A stretch of 64,000 bases of DNA from a bacterium. GTDB lineage: Bacteria; Actinomycetota; Acidimicrobiia; Acidimicrobiales; Bin134. The position numbers and the translations under genes are program-made. The DNA lies in the NCBI GenBank assembly GCA_026708015.1, contig JAPOVT010000056.1, positions 228,134 to 292,133 of the forward strand, written 5' to 3'. The notes under the pieces were generated by a model, which was not told where the DNA came from, did not search any database, and saw only the letters and a program-made list of their open reading frames with translations. Shown piece after piece: positions 8,886 to 16,257 of the stretch (positions are counted from its first letter, which is position 1; every line of letters starts with the position of its first letter).

Positions 8886-9419
8886 CTAGCCGGCGAAACG
8901 GTCGTGGAGCTCGTCGGCTAAAGGCTGGTTCTCGGCGTTGTCGGGGTGGGGGAGCCACTCGTCGCCCACCGACAGGTAGCGGGTGGCCAGTTCGATCAGC
9001 GGGCCGTGGGCCTTGTCGGGCGGGATGAAGTTCCACTTGAGCCACGGCTGGCTGTCGGGATTGCTGGGCTCGTCCATTACCAGTGGGATGTCGGCTTCCC
9101 GCACGCCGTCGATCATGGTGTCGAAGTCGTCGGAGCAGAAGGCGATGTGGTGGACGTACTCGCCTCGCTTGGCCAGCACCTTGTCGGGCCAATGTCCGGC
9201 CTCAGCCGGCGACCAGAGCTGGATAGACACGCCGGTGGGATCTGGGTTCTGGAACGTAACCCACTCCATGGGGGTGCCATCCATGTCGTCGGCCCCTGCC
9301 CCTCGGGTGACCTTCATGGTGTGGCCGGGGGCCAGCACTTCGAGGATCTGGCGCCAGTCCTCTTCAGCCTGAACCAGGTCTTTCACCAGCAATGAGATGT
9401 GGTCGATGTGGATGCCCAT
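8886..9419 (-). CDS. VOC-superfamily (glyoxalase/dioxygenase-fold) protein
   Basis: A 177-residue vicinal-oxygen-chelate protein. It starts with the typical strand IDHISLLVKDLVQAEEDW; a second strand YVHHIAFCSDDFDTMIDGV supplies the usual metal-ligand histidine, and IQLWSPAEAGH the acidic side of the fold. Members include glyoxalases, methylmalonyl-CoA epimerase and extradiol dioxygenases. In this cluster an epimerase or ring-opening role is possible but unproven. Start set at MGIHIDHIS, since the longer reading adds 33 residues with no family match. Confidence 0.78.
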   Translation of the reverse strand: MGIHIDHISLLVKDLVQAEEDWRQILEVLAPGHTMKVTRGAGADDMDGTPMEWVTFQNPDPTGVSIQLWSPAEAGHWPDKVLAKRGEYVHHIAFCSDDFDTMIDGVREADIPLVMDEPSNPDSQPWLKWNFIPPDKAHGPLIELATRYLSVGDEWLPHPDNAENQPLADELHDRFAG

Positions 9420-9463
9420 TGTCTTAGCTGTCTCCTCGGGGATCTCTCTGTGAGCTTTCTTGG

Positions 9464-10618
9464 CTACGCGGCCAGGTTCTCGATGATGGTGGCGTTGGCC
9501 AAGCCGCCGCCCTCGCACATGGTTTGGAGTCCGTAACGGCCACCAGAGCGCTCTAGCTCATTGAGCAGGGTGGTCATGATGCGGGCGCCGCTGGCCCCCA
9601 GCGGATGGCCTAGGGCGATCGCCCCGCCGTTCACGTTCACCTTGTCCATGTCCACGCCGGTCTCCTTGGCCCAGGCCAGCACCACCGAGGCAAAAGCCTC
9701 GTTGCACTCGAACAGGTCGATGTCGTCGAGCCCCATGCCAGCTCGCTCCAGCACCTTGGTGGTGGCCGGAATGGGGCCGGTGAGAATGAGCACCGGATCG
9801 CTGCCCACCACCGCCATGGTGTGGACTCGAGCCCGGGGAGTGAGGCCGTGCTCAGCCACCGCCTTCTCGGAGGCGATGAGCAGCGCAGCCGATCCGTCGG
9901 TGATCTGACTGGAGTTGGCCGCGGTCAGCGGGCCGTGCTCGGAGAAGGGGCGCAGCTTGGCCATCTTCTCCATCGAGGTGTCGGGTCGGATGCCCTCGTC
10001 GCGGCTGCATTCGCCGACTGTTTGCACCTCACGCTCGAACCGGCCCTCTTCCCAGGCCCGGGCCGCATTCTGGTGGCTGCGCAGGGCGAGGCTGTTCATG
10101 TCCTCCAGAGTGACATCCCACCGCTCGGCAATCAGGTTGCCGCCCCGGAACTGGTGGACCTCCTCGTCGCCGAAGCGCTCGGCCCAGCCGTCGCCGTCGA
10201 ACGGGTAGCGCATGCCCAGATCAGGTCCCACGTCGCCCTGGCTGTTGAGGGTGATGAGACTCATTACCTCCACACCGCCGGCCACCACCAGATCTTGGGT
10301 GCCCGACATGACGCCTTGGGCGGCGAAATGGACGGCCTGCTGTGACGAACCGCATTGGCGATCGATGCTCACCGCCGGGACGTGCTCGGGAAGCCCGGCC
10401 GACAGCCAGGCGTTGCGGGCCACGTTGAACGCCTGGGCGCCGATCTGCCCTACACAGCCCATGATGCAGTCGTCCACCGCACCTGGGTCCACGCCGGTGC
10501 GGTCGATCAAACCGCTCAGGATGTTGGCGCCGAGGTCGGCCGGGTGCAGGTGGCTCAGTCCTCCGCCAAATCGGCCCATAGGGGAGCGAACTGCGTCGAT
10601 GATGTAGGCGTCGGCCAT
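9464..10618 (-). CDS. Thiolase (acetyl-CoA acyltransferase)
   Basis: A 384-residue thiolase that releases acetyl- or propionyl-CoA at the end of a beta-oxidation round. The nucleophilic Cys lies in IDRQCGSSQQAVHFAAQG near residue 90, the catalytic His in NGGAIALGHPLGASGARI, and the second Cys in QTMCEGGGLANATII. Length and motif order are normal. It is the last-acting enzyme expected for the catabolic cluster at 1126-9419 and is its first gene in transcription order. Confidence 0.93.
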   Translation of the reverse strand: MADAYIIDAVRSPMGRFGGGLSHLHPADLGANILSGLIDRTGVDPGAVDDCIMGCVGQIGAQAFNVARNAWLSAGLPEHVPAVSIDRQCGSSQQAVHFAAQGVMSGTQDLVVAGGVEVMSLITLNSQGDVGPDLGMRYPFDGDGWAERFGDEEVHQFRGGNLIAERWDVTLEDMNSLALRSHQNAARAWEEGRFEREVQTVGECSRDEGIRPDTSMEKMAKLRPFSEHGPLTAANSSQITDGSAALLIASEKAVAEHGLTPRARVHTMAVVGSDPVLILTGPIPATTKVLERAGMGLDDIDLFECNEAFASVVLAWAKETGVDMDKVNVNGGAIALGHPLGASGARIMTTLLNELERSGGRYGLQTMCEGGGLANATIIENLAA

Positions 10619-10656
10619 GTCGGTGCTTTCTGGTTGTTGATGTTGGTCGTGGGTCT

Positions 10657-11514
10657 TCAGCCCACGGCCCGCTCGGCGGCGGCCACGGTGTTGGCCATAA
10701 GCATGGTACGGGTCATCGGTCCCACCCCACCGATTCGAGGCGAAAGCCAGCCCGCCACCTCGGTTACATCGTCGTCCACGTCCGAAACCAGCTTGCCGTC
10801 GGCAAAGCTCACCCCGGCGGCCACCACCGCTGCGCCGGGCTTGACCATGTCGGCCTTCACCATGCGGGGCGCCCCGGCCGCGGCGATGAGGATGTCGGCG
10901 GTCTTGGTATAACGAGCAATGTCGCCCGCCCCGGTATGAACCACGGTGACCGCTGCGTTGGCGTTGGGCCGCTTCAGCGACAACAAGTTGGCCAACGGCC
11001 GGCCGATGGTGAGGCCCCGCCCGATGATGACCACGTGCTGGCCGGCGATTGGGATCTCGTAGCGCTCCAGCATGAGCTGAATGCCCCGCGGCGTGCAGGC
11101 CAACGGGGCATCCACCCCCTGGACCAGCCGCCCCAGATTCACCGGGTGGAGGCCGTCAGCATCCTTTTCGGGCATTACCCGCAACAGGGCCGTCTCGTAG
11201 TCGAGGTGGTCGGGGAAGGGGTACTGCATGATGTAGGCGTCAACTGCCGGATCGGCGTTGAAGTCGTCCACCACGGCGTCGACCTCTTCCTGGGATGCAT
11301 CAGCAGGGAGGTGGACCTCCCGAGAACCCATTCCCAGCTCCTCGCTGTCGCGGTGCTTCATGGCCACATAGTTGGCCGACGGCCCGTCGTCGCCCACCAA
11401 CAGCGTCCCCAATCCCGGGGTCACGCCCTTCTCGGCCAGCGCGGCGATCCGCTCGCGCAGGCCTTCTTTGATTTCAGCTGACAGCATTTCGCCGTCGAGT
11501 TTGATAGCAGTCAT
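10657..11514 (-). CDS. folD: Methylenetetrahydrofolate dehydrogenase / methenyl-THF cyclohydrolase
   Basis: A 285-residue bifunctional FolD interconverting 5,10-methylene-, methenyl- and 10-formyl-THF. The catalytic lysine lies in NYVAMKHRDSEELG, the substrate loop reads MQYPFPDHLD, and DGLHPVNLGRL, the NADP site GRGLTIGRPLANLL and the C-terminal IGGVGPMTRTMLMANTV are all present. It lies just downstream of the formate dehydrogenase genes and in the same orientation as fhs, giving a complete formate to methylene-THF route. Start set at the ATG at 11514, just after a G-rich ribosome-binding site. Confidence 0.95.
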   Translation of the reverse strand: MTAIKLDGEMLSAEIKEGLRERIAALAEKGVTPGLGTLLVGDDGPSANYVAMKHRDSEELGMGSREVHLPADASQEEVDAVVDDFNADPAVDAYIMQYPFPDHLDYETALLRVMPEKDADGLHPVNLGRLVQGVDAPLACTPRGIQLMLERYEIPIAGQHVVIIGRGLTIGRPLANLLSLKRPNANAAVTVVHTGAGDIARYTKTADILIAAAGAPRMVKADMVKPGAAVVAAGVSFADGKLVSDVDDDVTEVAGWLSPRIGGVGPMTRTMLMANTVAAAERAVG

Positions 11515-11583
11515 CGCCCCCAACTTAGTTGTGATGATTGGTAATTGAAGGACGTTCGCAATGTGATTCGGAAGGGGGGAATC

Positions 11584-12423
11584 TCACACGTAGTTCCAGC
11601 CGAAGCGGCCTTTGATGCAGAGGTTGCCTCGGGTGACGTCGTGATCGTCGGGGGAAGTGCATTTGACGATCTGATTGTCCTGCACATGCAGTTCGAGGTT
11701 GCAGCCCACGCCGCAGTAGGAGCACACGGTTTGGGTCACGGTTTGGTCCTCGGGGCGCCAGTCATCGGCCTCACGCAGGTTGAACTCGGTCTTGAACTGG
11801 AGGGCGTTGGTGGGGCACACGGCCACGCAGTTTCCGCAGTACACGCAGGCTGAGTCGGGAAGGGTCACGTCGAACTCGGTGGAGATGCGGGCGCCGAAGC
11901 CCCGGCCGGCCACCGAGATGGCGTAGGTGTGCTGGGCGTCGTCGCCGCAGGCCTCCACGCAGCGGTAGCACAGCACGCACTTGTCGTAGTCGCGGATGTA
12001 GAGGTTGTCCTGCACCCGCACCGGCTCGTTCATGGTCTCGCCGCCGGGGACGTAGCGGTGAGGGTCGGCCCCGTAGTGCTCGGCCCACTGGCCCAGCTCG
12101 TCGGCCTGGGATACATCGACCCCGGTGGCCAGAAACTCGATCACCATCTTGCGGCTGTGGCGCACCCGTTCGCTGTCGGTATGCACCACCATGCCTTCCT
12201 CAGCCGGACGAGAGCAGGAGGGAACCAGGGCTCGGCTGCCGTCCAGCTCCACGACACACACCCGGCACACGTTTACCGGGGTGAGGGTGGGGCCGTAGCA
12301 GATGGTGGGAGTATCGATGCCCGCGGCGTCGCAGGCATCCAGGATGGTGGCTCCTTCGGGCACAGCCACCTCTTGGCCGTCCACCCGGATGGTGACTGCG
12401 GTCTCGGTGACAGCAGGGCTCAC
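11584..12423 (-). CDS. Formate dehydrogenase Fe-S subunit: detached N-terminal part of the alpha chain
   Basis: A 279-residue protein equal to the N-terminal third of a normal NAD-dependent FDH alpha chain. It has a 2Fe-2S ferredoxin domain (Cys42, 53, 56, 70), two 4Fe-4S clusters (Cys149/152/155/159 and 193/196/199/203) and then the molybdopterin-enzyme 4Fe-4S domain CSYCGVGC..CIKGRFG (Cys234/237/241/269), where it stops at GWNYV. In ordinary FDHs this runs straight into the RLTxPxxR catalytic domain. Here that domain is a separate gene (14164-16083) two genes upstream. The start overlaps the stop of fdhB (ATGA). It presumably docks with the catalytic chain to complete the electron path to NAD. 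Confidence 0.88.
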   Translation of the reverse strand: MSPAVTETAVTIRVDGQEVAVPEGATILDACDAAGIDTPTICYGPTLTPVNVCRVCVVELDGSRALVPSCSRPAEEGMVVHTDSERVRHSRKMVIEFLATGVDVSQADELGQWAEHYGADPHRYVPGGETMNEPVRVQDNLYIRDYDKCVLCYRCVEACGDDAQHTYAISVAGRGFGARISTEFDVTLPDSACVYCGNCVAVCPTNALQFKTEFNLREADDWRPEDQTVTQTVCSYCGVGCNLELHVQDNQIVKCTSPDDHDVTRGNLCIKGRFGWNYV

Positions 12424-14198
12424 GATCTATTTCCTATCAGGCCTAGATCGATCGCGGAGCGCACGGCGGAGGCCGCGGTGTGGCCCAGCCCGCAGATGGA
12501 AGCGTCCACCATGGCCAGGGCCATGTCGTCGATCAGCTCGGCTCGCTGGGGCGCCAACGCCCGCCCGGAGGCTTGCAGCTCTACCAGCACCTCGTGCTGG
12601 CGCTGGGTGCCGACCCGACAGGGGACGCACTGGCCGCACGACTCGTCCCGGAAGAATTCGGCAATGCGAACTACCACCGCCTCCATGTCCACGGTGCTGT
12701 CGAACACGGTGACCACGCCTGACCCCAAGGTGGCCCCTGCCTCCCGGGCATCCTCCAAGGTGAGAGGCATATCCAAAGCGTCAGGGCCGACGAACACCCC
12801 AGCCGCGCCTCCCAGCAACACCGCGGCCAGCGAACCCACCGCCCCTCCGGCCAACTCGAGCAGTTCCCCAAGCGTGGTCCCGAACGGCACCTCATAGAGT
12901 CCGGGTACTCCCACTCGGCCCGACAGGCAGAACAGCCGGGTGCCAGGGGAGCGCTCGGTGCCCACCGAGCGGTAGGCGTCGGGGCCGTCGACCACGATGT
13001 CGAGCACGTTGACAAGGGTCTCGGGGTTGTTGATGGCGGTGGGCTGGTTGAACAGACCATGTGTGGTGGGGAAGGGAGGCTTGTTGCGGGGCTCGCCCCG
13101 GAAGCCCTCGATGGAGTTGAACAGCGCGGTTTCCTCACCGCAGATGTAGGCCCCTGCCCCCCGGCGAAGCTCGATGTCGAATCGCTGACCACTGTCGACT
13201 ACGTCATCCCCCAACAAGCCCGCGGCCCGGGCTTGGGCAATGGCTTCCTCTAGTCGGGCGGTAGCTCGGGGATATTCGCCTCGGATGTAGATCCACCCGT
13301 GGGGAGACCCAGTAGCCAGCCCGGCAATGGTCATCGACTCGATGATCGCGAAAGGGTCGTGCTCGCAGATGATGCGGTCTTTGAAGGTGCCGGGCTCTGA
13401 TTCGTCGCAGTTGGCCACCACGTGCTTGTCCGGACCGGGCTCGTCGGCCACGGCCCGCCATTTGATGCCAGTGGGAAACGCGGCCCCGCCTCGCCCCGAC
13501 AGGCCGGAGTCGGAGATGGCCGAGATCACCGCATCAGGCCCTACTTCGATGGCAGAGGCCAATGCCTGATAGCCGCCGTGTTCCTGATAGGAATCCAAGG
13601 AGGTGGGATCCACCACACCCACTCGGCTGAGTACCCGCAGTCCTGGGTCGCCTGCTTGGGGCAAACGGAAGTCCTCGTCATCGTCAGCCGGCACCCGGTC
13701 GGGTCGCCCTACTCCCTGGACAAACAGCGCAGGGGCGCGTTCGCACTGACCGAGGCACGGGCTGTCGTGGACCTTGGCCCCGCTGGCCTCCAGCGACCCC
13801 CGCAGCTCTTCGTTGCCGGCCAGAGCACACGACGGGTCGACGCACACGTGGACCACGTCGTCACGGTGTCCGGGGTCGGTTGTGCGCAGCAGCTCATAGA
13901 ACGTGGCCACGCCATAAGCCTCGGCGGGCGGCACTCCCAGCCGTTTGGCCGCACCGTTCAATCCGCCAGGGCTGATCCAGCCGATTTCATGCTGAAGCGA
14001 GTGCAACACCGGCAGGAGCAGATGGCGCAGTCCCTGGCGCCGGCTGCGACCTCCGCGCACCACCCGTTCAGTCTCGGTGACGGTGGCCGCGTCTGCCTCG
14101 GGGACGATGGCGTCGATGGCGGCCAACTCGGCATCGGTGGGCTGGTCGTCGCCGAAGTGGAGGTCAGCCAACGGTGGCCCCCGCGGTCTCCGGGGCAT
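12420..14198 (-). CDS. fdhB: Formate dehydrogenase beta subunit, NuoE-NuoF fusion (NADH-binding)
   Basis: A ~590-residue diaphorase subunit. The N-terminal ~160 residues are NuoE-like with a 2Fe-2S site (CVDPSCALAG, SPCLGQCERAP). The NuoF part follows: GLSGRGGAAFPTGIKW for FMN/NADH, RGEYPRATARLEEAI, ICGEETALFNSIEGFRGEPR, an SLBB region, and the distal 4Fe-4S motif ESCGQCVPCRVGTQ. It passes electrons between the Mo-site subunits and NAD. The ATG at 14198 overlaps fdhA by 35 bp; a TTG at 14171 would give a shorter overlap and is a real alternative. Confidence 0.92.
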   Translation of the reverse strand: MPRRPRGPPLADLHFGDDQPTDAELAAIDAIVPEADAATVTETERVVRGGRSRRQGLRHLLLPVLHSLQHEIGWISPGGLNGAAKRLGVPPAEAYGVATFYELLRTTDPGHRDDVVHVCVDPSCALAGNEELRGSLEASGAKVHDSPCLGQCERAPALFVQGVGRPDRVPADDDEDFRLPQAGDPGLRVLSRVGVVDPTSLDSYQEHGGYQALASAIEVGPDAVISAISDSGLSGRGGAAFPTGIKWRAVADEPGPDKHVVANCDESEPGTFKDRIICEHDPFAIIESMTIAGLATGSPHGWIYIRGEYPRATARLEEAIAQARAAGLLGDDVVDSGQRFDIELRRGAGAYICGEETALFNSIEGFRGEPRNKPPFPTTHGLFNQPTAINNPETLVNVLDIVVDGPDAYRSVGTERSPGTRLFCLSGRVGVPGLYEVPFGTTLGELLELAGGAVGSLAAVLLGGAAGVFVGPDALDMPLTLEDAREAGATLGSGVVTVFDSTVDMEAVVVRIAEFFRDESCGQCVPCRVGTQRQHEVLVELQASGRALAPQRAELIDDMALAMVDASICGLGHTAASAVRSAIDLGLIGNRS

Positions 14199-16083
14199 CG
14201 ACCAGCTCTACCCGCACCGCCGCCGCCTTGAACTCGGCGGTGCCGGATTTCGGGTCCCAGTCAGGGTTGGTGAGCACGTTTACGTCGATCAACTCAGGGT
14301 GGTGCAATGTGGTGAAGGCCAACCCTGTCGGCAGGCTCGACACCAGCCGGACATTCATCTCCACTGATCCCCGAGGGGAGGACACTCGCACCCGGTCGCC
14401 GTCGGCGATGCCCAATTCAGCGGCATCGGTCGGATTCAAGTCCAACCCGGCAAACCGCAGCGGCGAGTCGTAGTTCCCGCTTTGCACCCCAGTGTTGTAA
14501 GAGTCCAGCGCCCGTCCGGTGGTGAGCCGCAGGGGAAATTCGTCGCTCAACTCCTCGGTGGGACCCTCGTGCTCCAGCACTGAGAACGGTGCCGGGTCGC
14601 GGCCCTCCAGATCATCGGCCCAGAGCCAGCCGTGGAGGAAGGCACTGCCGGGGTGATCCTCGTTGGGGCAGGGCCATTGCAGGCCGCCAACGGCTTCCAG
14701 TCGCTCCCAACTCATGCCCTCGTGCATGTCCGACAGAGAGCGCAGCTCCTTCCAGGCGGCCTCGGGGTCGCGAGGGCCGAGTTCGGCACCCATGGCTTCG
14801 GCCATATCGCACAGGATGTCGATGTCGTGGCGGGCCAGACCGGGGGGCGAAACCGCGGGCCGCACCCGCTGAACCCGACGCTCGCTGGAAGTGACGGTGC
14901 CTTCACTCTCTGCCCAAGCCACAGAGGCGGGCAGCACCACATCGGCCATCTCGGCGGTGCGGGTCATCAGAATGTCTTGCACCACCAAGATATCCAGGCC
15001 TTCCATTTGGGCCCGGGCGTGAGCCACATCGGCCTCGGAATCAGCAGGGTTCTCGCCGATCACGTACAGCGCTCGCAGGTCGCCCCGTTCCATAGCCTCG
15101 AACATCAGCGTGAGGTGCCAACCGGGCACCGGGTTGAGCTCCCGGCCGTAGGCGGCCTCGAACCGGGCCCGATGGTCGGGGTCGTCCACGCCGGCGAAAC
15201 CGGGGAACTTGTTGGGGATAGCGCCCATGTCACCGCCGCCCTGCACATTGTTCTGACCCCGCAACGGCACCAGCCCTGAGCCCCACCGACCCACATGGCC
15301 GGTAAGCAGAGCCAGATTGCACAGCGACAGCACGTTGTCCACCGCGTTGTGGTGCTCGGTGATGCCCAGGGTCCACAAGATTTGAGCGGTATCAGCGGTG
15401 GCGTAGGCGTGGGCCATCTCCACCACCACCTCGGCGGGGATGCCGCAGATGGCGGCTACCGCGTCGGGGGTGAACGGCTCCACCGAGGCTGCGTAGGCCT
15501 CAAATCCTTGGGTGGAGTGGTCGATGAAGTCCTGGTTGGCCAAACCGGCGTGGATGATTTCCCGGCCGATGCCATTGGCCAAGGCGATGTCGGTACCCAC
15601 GTCGATGCCCACCCACACGTCGGAGAATTGGGCCGAGGAGGTGTAGCGGGGGTCGACACAGTACATGCGGGCACCGTTGTCGATGCCCTTGAGCAGGTGA
15701 TGGAAGAAGATGGGATGGGCCTCGCGGGCGTTGGACCCCCACAGGAGGATCAGGTCGGCCTCCTCGATCTCCTGATAGGAGCTCGTGCCCCCTCCCGCTC
15801 CGAACACTGTCGCCAGACCGACGACTGAAGGAGCGTGTCAAGTTCGGTTGCAGGAGTCGATGTTGTTGGAGCCCACCACCGTGCGGATGAACTTCTGGGC
15901 GATGTAGTTCATCTCGTTGGTGGCCTTGGAGCAGCTGAACATCCCGAACGCCTGGGGTCCATGCTGTTCGAGCACCTGGTTGAACCCAGTCGCGGCCCGT
16001 GAAAGAGCCTCGTCCCACGTCGCTTCCCGCAAGCTCCCGTTGTCCCGCACCATCGGCACGGTCAAACGTTCCCGCCTCGCCAT
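14164..16083 (-). CDS. fdhA: Formate dehydrogenase catalytic subunit, selenocysteine-containing (in-frame UGA)
   Basis: A 639-residue molybdo/tungsto-bis-MGD catalytic chain if the TGA at 15838-15840 is read as selenocysteine (residue 82). Around it the frame reads SCNRT-U-HAPSVVGLATVF, matching the CxRTUH active site of Sec-type FDHs, and the same frame continues without interruption to 14164. The SECIS hairpin follows at once. Later blocks are GVTEHHN-like ITEHHNAVDN, RGQNNVQGGGDMG, GENPADSEAD and the MoCo-binding end TGRALDSYNTG..HHPELIDVNVLTNPDWDP. It begins at RRERLTVPMVR, lacking the N-terminal Fe-S part, which is encoded at 11584-12423. ATG at 16083 is preceded by an AAAGGGG ribosome-binding site. 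Automatic gene calls would split it at the UGA. Confidence 0.93.
15796..15840 (-). promoter_or_regulatory. Bacterial SECIS element after the fdhA UGA
   Basis: Reading the minus strand from the TGA (15840-15838), CGCTCC (15835-15830) pairs with GGAGCG (15801-15796). Inside it GTCGTC (15825-15820) pairs with GGCGAC (15814-15809), closing the five-base loop GGTCT. E. coli fdhF has the same apical GGUCU in its SelB-binding hairpin, at a comparable distance from the UGA. This makes UGA decoding as selenocysteine the natural reading. Confidence 0.85.
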
Positions 16084-16194
16084 AAACACCCCTTTCCCCC
16101 AGAGGCACCCTGAGGTCGATTAAGACTATCTTCCTTATGACCAAGTGTCCTCCACCCAGGTCTGGCAGTGCTGAGTCTGGGGCAGGAGTTCAGA

Positions 16195-16255
16195 GTCAGC
16201 TCAGGCCGACGATCTCTCCGTTCTCGTCGAGGTCGATGCCCATGGCGGCGGGTTG
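16195..16255. repeat. 61-bp perfect direct repeat, left copy (duplicate of fhs 3' end)
   Basis: Identical base for base to 18643-18703. On the minus strand it spells the last ~19 codons and stop of fhs, but here it is detached from that gene and lies between the RCC1-like lipoprotein gene and fdhA. With its partner it brackets a ~2.4-kb segment containing a single gene. Confidence 0.95.
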
Positions 16256-16257
16256 AT

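Noticed and set aside
14164-15807. An internal Met (15807) as the start of a shorter FDH protein.
   Set aside because: It begins inside the SECIS region and would lack the active-site residue; the frame is a continuation through the UGA.
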